This document shows, piece by piece, positions 11,641-24,600 of a stretch of DNA of 64,000 nt. Position numbers and translations under genes: made by a program. Each line of letters begins with the position of its first letter. Positions within the stretch are counted from its first letter, which is position 1. The notes beneath the pieces are model-generated. The model searched no databases and was not told the origin of the DNA. It saw only the letters and a list, made by a program, of their open reading frames with translations. The DNA lies in contig OY856411.1 of assembly GCA_963693085.1 (NCBI GenBank), positions 111,463,267 to 111,527,266 of the forward strand, in the 5' to 3' direction. This DNA is from Alisma plantago-aquatica (taxonomy: Eukaryota; Streptophyta; Magnoliopsida; Alismatales; Alismataceae).

Positions 11641-12430
11641 GACAAAGTGTTGAAGAGGTTCAACATGGAGAACTCAAAGAGAGGCAACTTGCCCATGTGC
11701 CATGGTGTTACTATCTTTAGAGCTCAATGTCCCAATTCTTGTGAAGAAAGGGAACACATGACTAAGATTTCGTATGCATCTACAACTAGATCCATCATGT
11801 ATGCAATGTTATGCACTTGCCCATATGTCTTGTATGGTTTGAGCATGATGAGCAGATATCAGTCAGATCCTATTGAAGCTCACTAGACATACATGAAGAA
11901 TATCCTTAAGTGCTTGAGAAGAACTAAGGATCAGTTCCTTATCTACAGTGGTGAGGAAGATTTGGTGGTAAAGGGTCACACCGATGCAAGCTTCCAAATT
12001 GTCAAAGATGACTAGATATCATAATCAAGAATTGTGTTTTGCCTCAACAATAGAGTTGTGAGTTGGAAGAGTTTCAAGTAAGAGATAGTTGCAGATTCTA
12101 CAATAGAGGTTGAGTATATTGATGAATCTAATGCAATAAAGGAGTCTATTAGGATCAAGAAGCAAGCATCGGTGACGCAATTAAGCTATATTGTGACAAC
12201 AATGGAGCTATTCCACAAACTAAGGAACCCAAATCACATCAATGTTCCAAGCACATACTAAGGCGGTTCCATCTCATACGATAAATCATACAATGAGGAG
12301 ATGTGAAGATTTTTAGAGTACCAACTGAAAGCAATGTGGCTGACCCATTGGCAAAAGCACTTTCATAGAAAAAGCATTAGGGTCATGTTAGATCACTTGG
12401 GATTAAGTTCATGGGTGATTGGCTCTAAGT
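11641..12430 (+). pseudogene. Copia RNase H remnant
   Basis: Blocks in order: the tail of RT (LKRFNMENSKRGNLP), a SIMYAMLCTCPYVLYGLSMM segment, the RNase H start GHTDASFQIVKDD, VSWKSFK, ADSTIEVEYI, and a terminal MGDWL just before the polypurine tract. Multiple stops and frameshifts. This places the end of pol about 10 bases before the polypurine tract. Confidence 0.8.
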
Positions 12431-12432
12431 GC

Positions 12433-13270
12433 AAGAGGGAGTGTGTTGGTATGTATGCCCAGAGAGACAATCATGTGATGATTGTAATGGCATAACCTAT
12501 AATCGATTTGATTAATAATAAAGGAAATCTTCCAATTTATTATATTTTATTCAGTTATGAGATAATGATGTAACATAGTAAATTTATAAAGAATGATATT
12601 ACTCAATGACGTATGTCTTTAGGGCTAGGACCTAAACTTTGAGATCATACGAATGCTAAGAGAATATACATTCTTGTTATGTCCCTAGTCGGATGTTATT
12701 GTCGAAGGCTAATAGACAAAAATAACACATAAGACTAGACTGTGTGTTGGTTGATGACAAAATCTTATTAAGTCATGATATATGATATCAAACCAAGCAC
12801 ATAGAAACTTGTTAGAGAATAGTATGTCAGACAAACCCACCCTCAGATGATGTATGGAAACATTGAATGGTAGTTAGAATCATATCTCATATTGATGGTG
12901 GTGATTATAGTTCTTAGACCTAAAATCACTACACACATCACATGTCGTTCAGTGTGCTTTGATATTATCCACCGTAGTCCTAAATAAGGGTTGCCATAAA
13001 GGTGGTGCTCAGGTACATTGTGACACATAAGATTGACTGTGAGTGATGTAGATGGGATTTGTCTCTCCTACAGGAGTTTGATATCCAGACCACTTGATAA
13101 GGAAGATTGAGTAAAGCATGAACATGCGCATGTGAATCAATATATGATATTGAGTTCATATATATCTCATACAGTCTGCTCTAGTTCAAGGAACATGGGT
13201 TGAATGTTGAAGAGCATGATGATTCCATGCCTCAAGTTCAATCTAGATATCAAAGAAAAATTAAATATAC
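12433..13270 (+). repeat. polypurine tract and 3' LTR of the decayed Copia
   Basis: AAGAGGGAG at 12433-12441 is followed by TGTTGGTATGTATGCCCAG at 12444, a common start of plant Copia LTRs. The 3' end is not certain; I stop it before a CACTATAACACC at 13274. No ORF in it is credible. Confidence 0.5.
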
Positions 13271-13290
13271 AATCACTATAACACCAAACA
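13271..13290 (+). repeat. possible CACTA terminal inverted repeat
   Basis: CACTATAACACCAAACA begins at 13274, after AAT, which could be the 3-base target duplication. It is on the correct outer side of the CACTA genes. I did not find the opposite terminus in the window, so this is tentative. Confidence 0.25.
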
Positions 13291-13539
13291 CGGATTGTTT
13301 ATTGAAGTTGCTCTCCACTTTCCAATTACTTGGGTAGCAATGTTGTCTTTCTAGATACCAATCATTTTTTTGATGTCATAAATTTTTTATGGCATTTGAT
13401 GTCAACTTAAATTGGAACCAATAGGGTCACATGCACATGATGCACATGGAATAGGAGCTTATTCATAAACAATGTTTAACTTGATTACTAAATGTGTTTA
13501 GGTATTCAATTTAAACAACACTAGTTGACAATTGAATGA

Positions 13540-13860
13540 CTGAACTCTGAACCAACTGATACAAGTGTTGGACTAATCAGTTGGAGTGTCTGGCCAATTA
13601 CAGACAACAGTGGTGAAACAATGCCTCAACAAGGTCATGAACCGACCAATTTACTAAGTGAACCAACTAGTTCATGGTGCCAAACAACCAGTTCATGTGA
13701 TGAACCACCCAGTTCAAATGATCAATTCGATTGGATCAAGGATTGATATTGATGTCATGTATTGCATTAATGGTGCATTGATTACCAAAGTGATTCAAAG
13801 GAGGAAATCTACTGAACTGACTGGTTCACGAGATGAACTTACCCGTTCACCCCGAAAGAT
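13540..13860. repeat. cluster of GAACCAACTAGTTC-type inverted repeats
   Basis: Many GAACC and GGTTC/AGTTC half-sites, some forming full palindromes (GAACCAACTAGTTC). It lies 270-590 bases inside the possible CACTA end. Subterminal repeat arrays that bind the element's own protein are known for En/Spm, so this may be one. Confidence 0.6.
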
Positions 13861-14207
13861 ACAACCACAATGTAAATTTACCATTACAGTGGTATAGATA
13901 ACTCCAACTTTGGGCCATGCAACCACACTACCTTATGTATCACCAATAGTGTTGTGCTCAGGGTGCTCATAGGGTGGTGCAGTCTGCTTCCAAGCGGTGT
14001 ATACAAGGTTTAAAATCACACAAACCACATCGGTGGGCAACAGTGCACCATGAATCATGTCACCTTCAAGGTGTGGGTAAGCTTCACCCACAACAATGAA
14101 ATATTATTGTAATTTAAGATAGCATGGCCTCAACCCCTACAAATTTGCATTGAGTGTTATATATATTACACAAATCATGCTAAAAGACTACTATATCATA
14201 AAAATAC
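13861..14207. other. non-coding part of the CACTA remnant
   Basis: No gene or strong repeat seen apart from short CACACC/GGTGTG-type words. Confidence 0.4.
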
Positions 14208-15774
14208 TTACATCGTATGTGCTAGGTGGGGAGTCCACATGATTTCTCCCAACCAATTTTGTCGTAGGGGGTCCAGCTCATATGAAGAGTGGGGTGATGC
14301 AGGTACCATGCGAGAAGCATGATACTGGCTCATTGCTTCCTGAATTCCCTTTGCAATTAACTCTTGTACCTCCTCTTTTGAGAGTCCCCCTTTCTTGTAC
14401 TTATGTTGTGATGGCCCAAAGAACACTCTTATATTGACACCAACACCTGCATCCCTAACACACCCAAGATGCTCTGGGATACCTACACCAACTGTCAATT
14501 CATCCCTTATCCCTCAGGGATGAACTTGGCTTGTTTCCTTTGCTTATAGAGCTCCCAGTATTATCAATAGTAATTGGTAAGTATAATATCACAACCATCA
14601 ATATTGATTTCTCTGAGAGTTGAATTTGACCATTTTTGCATCTGCCTCAGCAGTTGCGGGGTTGGGTATATATCCATATTTGTTTTGCCTCCCAGCTATC
14701 CATAGATCATGGCGAAGTAGAGGTTCAGTAGTAGTAGAGGACTCAACAGTCCTAGGATTAGGCTGCTGAGAAGAATACGTCTGTAGTAGATTTTGGCGAA
14801 GATGTGCATAGCCAACTGGACCCATCATGTGGTTGTGCACATTCTTTGCACGCCTTTCTCTTTGAGCATCACTTGCATCCTGGTTAGTAACAATCATCAA
14901 TAGCAATTGGTAAGTAAAACATAACAATCAAGGTCAAGGTAAAACAATGAATTCATAAGAATGTATTCATAATGGGGAGTGATGCTTAATACCTTGAATT
15001 CATCAGTATTTTTCATATCAACAGACTCCTCTCATGTCTCTAGGTCAAGATAGCTCCATTGCTCAGTGGTTGACTTATTCCTCTTCTTAGTGTCACATTT
15101 GTATAGTCTTGTCAGAGTTGTCCTACATTTCCTCAGTATCCTCCCATAATGTTGCATCACCTTTTTACAATGCATTTTTTCATCCAGGTCATATATGTTC
15201 TACAAAAGTTCATATACTTAATGGAATATTCTTTAAAATAGAATTGCAAATAGCTTTGAAAATGGAATCACAAATGATAAGATCTCACACGTAGTTCTTT
15301 CCATATGAAGTTTTTCTTACTTTTATCATTTTCAAGCCAAGATTCTACTGCTAAACTACAATGGCTATGAGTAAGAACCCCCATATATGCCACAAAAGAG
15401 CTACTGTTCTTTCTAAAAGGATTTCCTACATGATCAAATTCAACGACCAACTTTGGTCTATTACCCCTTTGCATCATGGTGATGCTCCTTATTTTTGCAC
15501 GCTAACAATGTTGCTCATCAAGTTGAACAAGATCCTCAGGGCGTACATCCTCAACCTATAATTGACAAAAAAACACATATAGGTCATAAAAAGATATAAC
15601 TTATAAATTTGTTAGAAAATACAAAAATACAACAAGATAGACATGTTGTAAAATGCACATCTCTGTAATAAAACAATACACAACTTACACTAGTTTCAAG
15701 GTGCACATTGTAATGCTTCTCATTCTCACGATAATCATCATCAAAGTCACCATACTCATCGCTAGAGGCCATCT
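14208..15774 (-). pseudogene. CACTA second gene, plant transposase (Ptta/En/Spm, PF03004-like)
   Basis: Reading right to left: a start MASSDEYGDFDDDYRE at 15774; a block with GNRPKLVVEFDHVGNPF and SLAVESWLENDKSKKNF near 15300-15480; a short exon-like piece TEQWSYLDLET near 15050; then DAQRERRAKNVHNHMMGPVG and DLWIAGRQNKYGYIPNP at 14598-14880; and GLSKEEVQELIAKGIQEAM at 14340-14400. The pieces are split by AT-rich gaps with plausible splice sites, so the gene probably had introns. An in-frame stop in the third piece suggests it is broken. In CACTA elements this gene sits next to TNP2 and gives the second protein needed for movement. Confidence 0.65.
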
Positions 15775-15864
15775 GAAAAAAATTCATATAAAAATAGTCA
15801 AACAATGAAATATAAGATAGTAAATTGCACTTCTAACATTTAAAAAAATAGAAGCATGCCTCTA

Positions 15865-18230
15865 ATATTGAGATCTTTTAGCATTTAACATTCCCTCAGT
15901 GTGACATTCACTAACATATAAGTTAGCGTCAGTTTCAATATTTGGTGTTGGCAAGCCAACTGAGAATGGACTAGAGTCATCATACTCGTCATATTACTCT
16001 TCTTCATCTATAGTATCTTCAATGAAATGTCTTTACCATGAAGAAGAATCGACCATTTTTCATTTGCAGGATCGTTGATATAAAACACTAGCTTCTCCAA
16101 TGATGCCATTATAAATGGTTCATGCTTCTTGCCAATATTTTCAAAACTCACTAATGTGAAACCCAATTCATCCACTACAACTCCTTTGATGTTATCGACC
16201 CAATTACACTTAAAGACCAGAATTCTAAAATTTACATAGTCAAACTCCCCTAAGTCTTCAATGACACTGTAATATGACATTGTAGCTTCACATGGACTCT
16301 TATCCTTAGCATTAGAAAAAAAATGAAGACGCATGAAGGGTGACCCCACTATTTTGGACAACGCTCTTATCATCTTGACACTTTGTGTAATATGGAAACT
16401 CATTTATGTCAAACCCTTCATAAGACATAAGATTCATTTTTTATTTAAAGGTAAGACATTTGGTATTTTCAGCAACATTATTTGGCATTTGAGATAGTTG
16501 TTCAAACCACCTAATATATGTCTTGTTATGCTCTCTAGCAAGACACATTGAATTGGATCGAGGATATTTTATCTTGATGAAATTGGTATGTTCCATGATA
16601 TAAACACTCACTTCGTCAATGTTGTGTAAAATATATAAGTGATATTGTTCCCACAACTCACGAATGATTACTTTCACTCGTTCTCCTAAAGTCCATTTGT
16701 TAGAATAGTCCTCAATATTCTTATCAGTTACAGGAGCTTCATTATAACTCTGAAAGTCATTACAAAAGCCCATATCCTCCCTGGCCACATAACCCTGAAT
16801 AATACTCCATTCATGTCAATGATGGTTACAAATATCACCTTTAAAACACTCATGTACCGTTCAAAAGGAAACATCCAATGACAGAAAATTGGTCCCACCA
16901 TTTTCACTTCCCTAGTCAAATGGACAACAAGATGTACAAAGAATGAAGGAGGAAAATACATCTCAAGCTAACATAAGGTAAAACCACTTCTCTTTGTAAA
17001 TTATCGAGATTCTCAGGATCAATACTTTGCTTCATAGAGTGTTGAAGAAGAAACAAAGTCTGGTAATTGCAAACCTTACATGCTTTGGCTGTATAGATCG
17101 AATTGCCATGGGAAATATTTGTTCCATTAGAGTGTGACAATCATGAGATTTAATACGTCTCAGTTTCAGATCTTTCATTGATACCAGTCTGTGGATATTG
17201 GAAGAGTATCCTTGTGGTACCTAAACATTAATCAAGAACTCACAAAAAGTTTTGTTCTCCATTCTAGACAATGTATAACACACAGGAAGTAAATATGTTT
17301 TCCGATCACTTCTAACTACTTCTATTAATTTTTTCCTTATTCCCATTTCACGTAGGTCCATTCTAGATTTGATGTTATCTTCAATCTTACCCCAGTATAT
17401 TCAATAGAGTACCATTGATGCTATCACATACATTTTTCTCAACATGCATGACATCGATACAATGCCTAACTGCCAAAGAAATCCAATAAGGAAGATCCCA
17501 GAATATTGACCTCTTCTTGTATAAAGATTTGTCACTATGTGTGGGAATGGTACATTGTGACCTCTTACCAAATTCATTGACAAAGTCTTTTGCACTTTCA
17601 TAAACAACCTTCCCTAATATAAGTTTAGAGGCACTCCATTCCTCATTCGATCCATTGAATGCTTTGCCCAACCTCTAGTAAGGATGAACTTTTGGAAGAA
17701 ACCTTTGATGAATAAGAGATACAGTCTCGCCGCCATATTTTAGTCATAATGAATCAGTGTTCTCTTCACATATAGGGCATGCTTTGGATCCTTTACAATG
17801 TATCTTGACAAATTTCCATATGCTGGAAAGTCATTAATAGTGCAAAAAAACATAGCATGCAAATGAAATGTCTCACTATGTGAAACATCATAGATCATCA
17901 CACCTTCTCCCTAGAGTTTCTTTAAGTGATCAATCAGAGGTTCAAGATAAACATAAATATCATTATAGGTTGTTTAGGGCTCGATATCAACAATGACAAC
18001 ATGATGTACTTATTTTCATATACAACCAAGGAGGAAGATTGTATAAAAACCCTAACAGGGCAAGTGCTATGTTGGCTGATCAATGTGCCATATGGATTCA
18101 TCCCATCTATACAAAGCCCAACTCTTAGATTCCAAAATTCTTTACCAAATTCAAGGTAATTGATGCAGGCCTATTTTAGAGCTTCATCTTGTGTCTTATT
18201 GCACTTTAATCTCATCTACATTTGTTAGAT
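15865..18230 (-). pseudogene. CACTA transposase TNP2-like (Transposase_21, DUF4218, DUF4216)
   Basis: Reading right to left: NLRVGLCIDGMNPYGTL and NDFPAYGNLSRY near 17800-18150 (TNP2 N-terminal part); SLAVRHCIDVMHVEKNVCDS at 17430-17490 (hallmark of the TNP2 core); PIFCHWMFPFERYM at about 16850-16890 (DUF4218); and FDYVNFRILVFKCNWVD plus FYINDPANEKWSILLHGKD at 16030-16240 (DUF4216). An acidic tail ends near 15870. Stops and frameshifts are numerous (for example at 15990 and near 17740), so it is dead. The N-terminus is cut or displaced by Gypsy E, inserted at 18278. Confidence 0.8.
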
Positions 18231-18272
18231 TACATGTTATTTCCCTCAGTATGCATATTTATATCAAATGCA

Positions 18273-18277
18273 CTTAT
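18273..18277. repeat. target-site duplication of element E, left copy
   Basis: CTTAT directly left of the LTR; identical to 33066-33070 directly right of the other LTR. Confidence 0.9.
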
Positions 18278-20253
18278 TGTGACGACTGTCTCCGAAAAAC
18301 AAGATCAACGAATGCGGAAGCGATTAACTAGCAGCGGAATTATTAAAAATAACTAAAAATTAAAACTTTTTGCAAAGAAATCTTTAAACGATAAAACTCC
18401 TTCATAAAGGAACATTATAAGTTGTTTACAACATGTTTCATCAGTGCATCTCTGTAACAAAACATATCTCGAGAATTACAACATCAACCACCTTGTTAAT
18501 TGTACAAGGTAAGATACAAAATCTCGAGGCATCATGCCAAAATCTCAGATTTACTAACTCCTAGGGCCTGAGAGTACAGAGACGACACATAGGACATACT
18601 ATCTACAAGACTTGACAGTCAGTGTCTCCACCTGAGGATCACTACTGTCCCTGGTGTTGCTGCTGCTGCTGCCCACCCACTGATGGGTTTCTTTGTCCTC
18701 GGCGTCTACCTAAAAAGTCGAAACCCATGGGGGTGAGACAATTGAATAATTGTCCCAGTGAGAGTTATAACCCTCCGCCAGAAGCTTTGTTATTGCAATA
18801 ATGGAATAACATAAAGCAGTAGAATTATAAATATTCAACAGCAGGTTTAACATTGTGTAAACTAAGTGAAGCATCATTCTTATAAGTAATCATTTCAATT
18901 ATAACTTAATTGAATGACAAGACATATAACAATAAGGAGTATGAAGAACATGTATACTAGTTATTTAACTAGAACATCATAAACAATGTAACATCAATCA
19001 TTGTTTCTCGTAGTTCAACCTAAGCAGTTATGCTACACGGCTGATTAAGTTTTTAAAACATTATTATACCCTAAGGAGATGAGTTACACCTCTCATACTC
19101 CAACTGACCATTACTAAATCGCAATCGGTACCATACATAGGTCATCAGAAGAGCCGGATTCCTATGACCTCATCTTCCTCAGTCAGTGTGAGGATCAACA
19201 TGCAGGACATCTCATGTCTCTGCTATAATAGCTTTCCAGGGTATTCTGGCAACTTCTCTATTAGAGTTATAGTGGCATTCTGTACTCTCTTCGCCATCGA
19301 GGGATTTCTTATTTATCTCACACCGATGCGGCATTAACATCATCATCAGGAGATTAGTGATACATCATCCCGACATAAACATATAATGAAGGATTGATGG
19401 ATTAAAAGTACATCTTACATCAAATCCTACATTAGGACGTAAGGATATTTGCGTCCATAACCCCCACATACTCAAAAGTATGTGCTCCAGGAGTTCCCTT
19501 AGGAAAACCTGTTTCACCATCATTTAGTTTCTGACAATGATGGATCTATGATCAGGGCTCTACATGATATCATTTTACTTGATTAGTTAAGTACATTATT
19601 GTATTCTTTAGCATTAGGCATGTTTTCAAACATAAACCAATAATACAATTGCTATAAAGAAAGAGTACTATTTGTATCAAGTTCACATTACATATTTTTA
19701 ACATTGGGATATCAATCCCTAACCATCTCATCATTGCTATTCAGGAATATGGGTGTTCAAACCCTAGAATCATCTTAACACTTGTTACCAAGTAACATTT
19801 TATCATATAGTCACTTTATCAGTATGACCTTTGATAAACAAATGCATATGTTGCTCATGGATCATTCATCCTATCAAGCTCATATGTTACCACTCACCAG
19901 GTAACATAACATATCATTACTCTTAAAGCATATAAAGTGTTTTCAATGCATATGACATCATAACCCTTACCTGGATATGATCTCCTTTTTATGAAAACCT
20001 ACATGATTAGCATTTACTGATAATAAACAAATTGTAACTATATCAGCACAATACAAGTTCTTTTCATATAAAATATAGGATGCCACAGTCGTGCAAGAGA
20101 GGAATCACCACGACCGTGTCATATTACCACGACTGGTTTCTAGGTTTAGGTTTCCCTTTTAATTAAAATAGTATTATTCAACCCCTTATTCTTATAAAAG
20201 CATAATGATTACTTATTCCATAGTCACGTATATTGTTTCATGTTTAAAAGCAT

Positions 20254-20364
20254 AACCCAAAATTAGGGTTTACTGTTCATATCATCATATCACCCTAGAT
20301 TAGGGTTTATTATTCACATTACATGATATAACCCTAGAATTAGGGTTTACTATTCACATTTAGT
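20254..20364. repeat. tandem ATTAGGGTTTA repeat in the 3' LTR of E
   Basis: Three copies of ATTAGGGTTTA with TATTCACAT or a close variant, about 40-45 bases apart, two preceded by an inverted CCCTAGA. The second LTR has the same array at 30092-30202. It is not telomeric: the spacing is too long. Confidence 0.7.
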
Positions 20365-20857
20365 GAATAGAGATCATACCATCATCATGTATGAGAATTT
20401 CTTCCATTAATGCCTTCAATTAAGTTAAGATTCATTAATCACCATAATTAAGGTTTCCATGATCTCACCTTAAAGGATCATACCCTAATTATGTGCATCC
20501 ATACAAATTGGAGGTATTTTACCTGATTCTCATTCATGTTAGGAGTCTTCTCTCTCTCCTCTTGCTATTAGATGATGTATACATCTCTCATGATTAGGTT
20601 AAGTCAAAACAACCTTGATAACACAAGTTAAGTCATCACTACTATGGTCATTAGGGTTTGCTTGATCAAGGGAGTATTGGTTACTCTATTCCATTAAGGG
20701 TACTTTGGTAATGTTTACCATTAACCATAACATGTATTAGTCCACTCATTACTTAACCCCTTAATGACTTTTAGGTATCTTTAGGGTTTAGGTTAATCAA
20801 CTACTAAACCATCTTGACCACTAAGGCATCAAACATTATTGACCTTAAAAAAAAACC

Positions 20858-22035
20858 CCAAACGGTTTTACACTTTCAACCCCCAAACGGTTTTGAAACC
20901 GCATGGAGTTGTTGACCGTTTGGACCCTTTGACTTCCAAGACCGCATGGCCAAGTACAACATCAAAAATGTTTGCCCTAGGTGAGGTGAAGACCGTTTAG
21001 TCCCATTGACCATTTGGCCAATTTTGACTTTTGAAATCGCATGGACAAATTGGTCTTGAAACCGCATGGCCACCAAACGGTTTGGGATTGTTTGGTCCCA
21101 AACGGTCTTGAGACCATTTGGTCCCAAACGGTCTTGAGACCATTTGGACTCAAACGGTCTTGAGACCGTTTGGTCCAAACACCCTCAAAACCGCATGGAC
21201 CAAAAGGTGCCTCAACCTATCCAATTGAGTTAGGGTTTTCAATGTTGAACCCCCCAAACGTTCATGCCATGGTTAGCCACTCATCAATTAAATCAATTAG
21301 GTTTATACTTACTGATTTGACCTTCAATTGATCCTCAATTGGTCACCAATTAGGTTTTGGATTGATTGGGTTACGGTTTGGAAACGATCACCCTTCAACA
21401 TGCATCAACATGAGTCTAATTGATGTTGAACCCATTGAACCATCATTCAATTGGGTCATAAACTGACCCCAAACGGTCTTGAGATCGTTTGGACATCCTC
21501 CAAATGGTCTTGAGACCGTTTTCCCATGTCAACACCAAAACCTAAGTCATTCACTTAAGGGTTGAACCCTAATTTAGGTCACAAAATCAGCATTTTGATT
21601 GTTCAACAACTTGATGTGATTGGACCCTCAATTGATAAACCCCACTTAACCCTAGACCTCCAAATGGTCTTGGGTGATCTCCAAATGGTCTTGAGACCGT
21701 TTGGGTGATCCCCAAATGGTTTTGAAACCGTTTGGGCCACTCAACCCAAACTTCAACATGATTGCACCATTGAAAACAACAATAAACACGATTAGGGTTT
21801 AGGTGACTAACGTGCCTTCAATTGATGATTTATTGGAATTAGATGATGATTTTTGGTGAGTGATTAGTCCACATTATGTAAAACAGTCCTCCAAATGGTC
21901 AACGCTTGGTCAACTCATCCAAATAGTCTTGGGATCGTTTGCTCTCAAACATTCTTGTGAAACTGTTTGCTCTTCAAACGGTTTTGAAACCGTTTGCTTC
22001 CAAACATTTTTGCAAACCGTTTGGGCAAGAGGTGG
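20858..22035. repeat. AAACGGTCT-TG-AGACCGTTT palindrome cluster, 3' LTR of E
   Basis: Around twenty full or half copies of AAACGGTCT / AGACCGTTT, with ACCGCATGG variants at the right end of the minus reading. Complete units have 9-11-base arms around a 2-base centre. On the minus strand the cluster starts about 510 bases downstream of the TATA box, so it would be transcribed. Confidence 0.85.
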
Positions 22036-22541
22036 AGGACCATTTGCTAAAGTAAGATCAGGATAAACTTTGGAATTAATTCCACCTTCTTCTACCTCAA
22101 GAACATGAACTGTTCTTCACGTATTTGGTTGCAATAACACATAGGAGTGTCTAAGAAAGGAGAACAAGCAATGTGTTCATAGGAAGAAGATGCATAAACA
22201 AAACTTTAAGGTTTAGAGTTATAAAACCCACCTCTAGGACTGATCCAGATCTCCAAGATTCGTATATTTAATGGTGGCTTGAGCTCCACAGGTCGTCCAA
22301 GGTCCGTTCCTCAAGATTTGGATGGAGAAGATGACTAGAAACGAGATTGGTGTAAGGAAGACTAACAAACCAACCTTGTAGCAAGATTTCCTCCATGAAT
22401 TCGAGCTAGATGATGGTCAAAGCTTACCTAAAATAGCTTGATCGTTCTCCTCTGCTCTTGAGATTCTCCTAAGTTGGCCAAAGCAAGAAGATAAGAAGAG
22501 GAATGAAGGGAAACGATCCCTTGCTTTGAAAAAGAGATGTG

Positions 22542-22549
22542 CTTATATA
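22542..22549 (-). promoter_or_regulatory. TATA box, 3' LTR of E
   Basis: The minus strand reads AGTATATAAGCAC about 700 bases from the LTR 5' end. The same sequence is in the other LTR at 32355-32362, which is the promoter-active copy by position. Confidence 0.55.
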
Positions 22550-23252
22550 CTTTGGGTATATTTTCAAGGCAAGGAAAATTGTTTCCTTTATTTTACATCT
22601 ATATCCACCAAGACCTTCTCCACTTCTTGGCCACGTCTCTCCCTTCTTACCTTAAGCAAAACTCCTCCCTTATCCAAGGTTTAGAGGAAAAGAAGCCAAA
22701 CATCTTACTAAATTGTATACATAAAAGAGGTCTTTTTGCATACATCTTGATTATTTAATTATAATGGTTATCTTTCTTATTTGATCATTATGATGAGGCA
22801 CCCTCCTCATCATCTTTGATCTAGTTGATGCCAAGAGTCATGAAAGATACTCTAGAGGGTGTATTTTACATGTTGCACCCTATGTTTTGGGTAAATTGCA
22901 CTTTACACCAAAACTAGGGTTTAAAGCACAAGGATTGCTCTACAAGCTGCATCTTGGTACCCAAGCTTGGAGAATCCATATCACTACCTCATATTCATTC
23001 TCATGATGTCTTAACATCAGAGGAGCATCTTAACATATACAATTTTCAAGTTAACCCCTCTAATTGGGTAATTTGCACATAAGTCCATATTTAACAAAAC
23101 AATATTACAACACTGTTTAAAAAGGACAGAAATGGAAATATAAGTTCCTTAGGAGCTTTAATTACTTATCAAAAGATAATCAAAAGCATCTAATCACATG
23201 TCTTAAGCAAAACACCTAGGGTTAGTCCATAACCCAGGTCAGGGATGTTACA

Positions 23253-23268
23253 AATTATTCACCCCTTA
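23253..23268 (-). other. polypurine tract of E
   Basis: The minus strand reads GTAAGGGGTGAATAATT directly before the 3' LTR. Just after pol ends (23302) and immediately adjacent to the LTR edge, it is the expected plus-strand primer. Confidence 0.75.
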
Positions 23269-23301
23269 CAAGGATTTTGTCCCCGAAATCAACAAAACAT
23301 A

Positions 23302-24600
23302 TTAAGAGAAAAGAGCAGGGTATTTCCTTCTCATCTCTTCCTCTAGTTCCCATGTGGATTCTTCGACACCACGGTGATTCCAAAGGACTTTCACAAGACT
23401 TATGTCTTTCTTTTTCAGCTTTTTAATTCTTTTATCAAGGATTGATACAGGTCCTTCTTCATAAGATATATCATCATTCAATTCTACCTCCATAGGTTGC
23501 AGAACTGATTCTGTATCAGGGTGACATTTCCTTAGCATGGAAATGTGAAACACAGGGTGTAACCTTTGTAACTCTGGTGGTAACTCTAGTTTATAGGCTA
23601 CTCTTCCAATTCGTTCAATGATTGGATAAGGCCCCATAAATCTAGGAGCTAACTTCCCTTTCCTTCCAAATCTCAGAACTCCCTTCCAAGGTGAGACTTT
23701 AAGATACACTTTGTCTCCAACCTGGAATTCTAACGGTCTACGACGTTTATCAGCATATGATTTCTACCTATCCTGTGCAGTCTTTATCTATTGTTGTATT
23801 ACTTTAATCTTTTTTGTGGTCTGCTACACAAGATCAGGACCTAAAAGCTGATATTCACCAGTTTCATACCAACATAGGGGTGATCTACAACGTCTACCAT
23901 ACAAAGCTTCATAAGGTTCCATGTCAATGCTATGTTGATATCTATTGTTGTAGGCAAACTCTATCAGGCTTAGGTGCATATCCCAACTCCCTGTAAACTG
24001 AAGAACACATGCTCTAGGCAAGTCTTGCAAGGTCTGTATAGTCCTTTCTGACTATCCATCAGTCTGAGGATGAAAGGCTATACTAAACCTTAACTGGGTG
24101 CCTAAAGATTTGTGAAGTCAATCCCAAAAACGACTCATAAACTGGGGACCTCTGTCTGAAACAATGGTGACTGGGACTCCGTGCCGCCGCACTATCTCTT
24201 CAACATACAACTGTGCTAGCTTCTCAGCAGAATAGGTCATTTTGACAGGCAATAAATGTGCTGTCTTTGTCAACCTATCAACTATTACCCAAATGGAATC
24301 ATGCCCTTTGCTTGTCCTGGGTAGGCCAACAACAAATTCCATAGTTACATGATCCCACTTCCACTTTGGTATGGGCAAAGGTTTCATAGTTCCTGCAGGC
24401 TTCTGGTGTTCAACTTTAACTTGCTGGCACACAGGACACCGCATAACAAACTCAACAACGTCCTTCTTCAAACCAGGCCACCAATACATATCTTTTAAAT
24501 TTCGATACATCTTGGTGCTCCCTGGATGCATAGCATACATCAAAGAATGGGCTTCTTCCAGGACTAACTTTCTCAAGTTATCCACATCCGGCACTATCAT
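23302..24600 (-). pseudogene. Gypsy E integrase with C-terminal chromodomain-like segment
   Basis: The zinc-binding part shows [11 protein letters not shown] and CPVCQ. In the core the first catalytic position reads [11 protein letters not shown], Glu where the family has Asp; the second Asp is present (VSDRGPQF). The C-terminal part (LHPVFHISMLRKCHPD, then VLWNHRGVEESTWELEEEM) is a Tekay-type chromodomain end that in relatives steers insertion into heterochromatin. In-frame stops lie at 24118 (TGA), 24052 (TAG, inside the conserved TDG.SERT motif), 23824, 23788 and 23764 (TAG). No frame change was needed to read it. Confidence 0.85.

Larger units (their letters stand above)
18278..23252 (-). 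repeat. 3' LTR of element E (4975 bp)
   Basis: Starts TGTGACGACTGTCTCC and ends GGATGTTACA on the plus strand; paired along its length with 28098-33065. It has one more 26-base palindrome unit than the 5' LTR (21099-21176) and lacks an 18-base hairpin arm present there (near 20088). Confidence 0.95.

Noticed and set aside
20254..20364. Telomere-like AGGGTTTA repeats
   Set aside because: Only three copies 40-45 bases apart within an LTR, not a TTTAGGG array.
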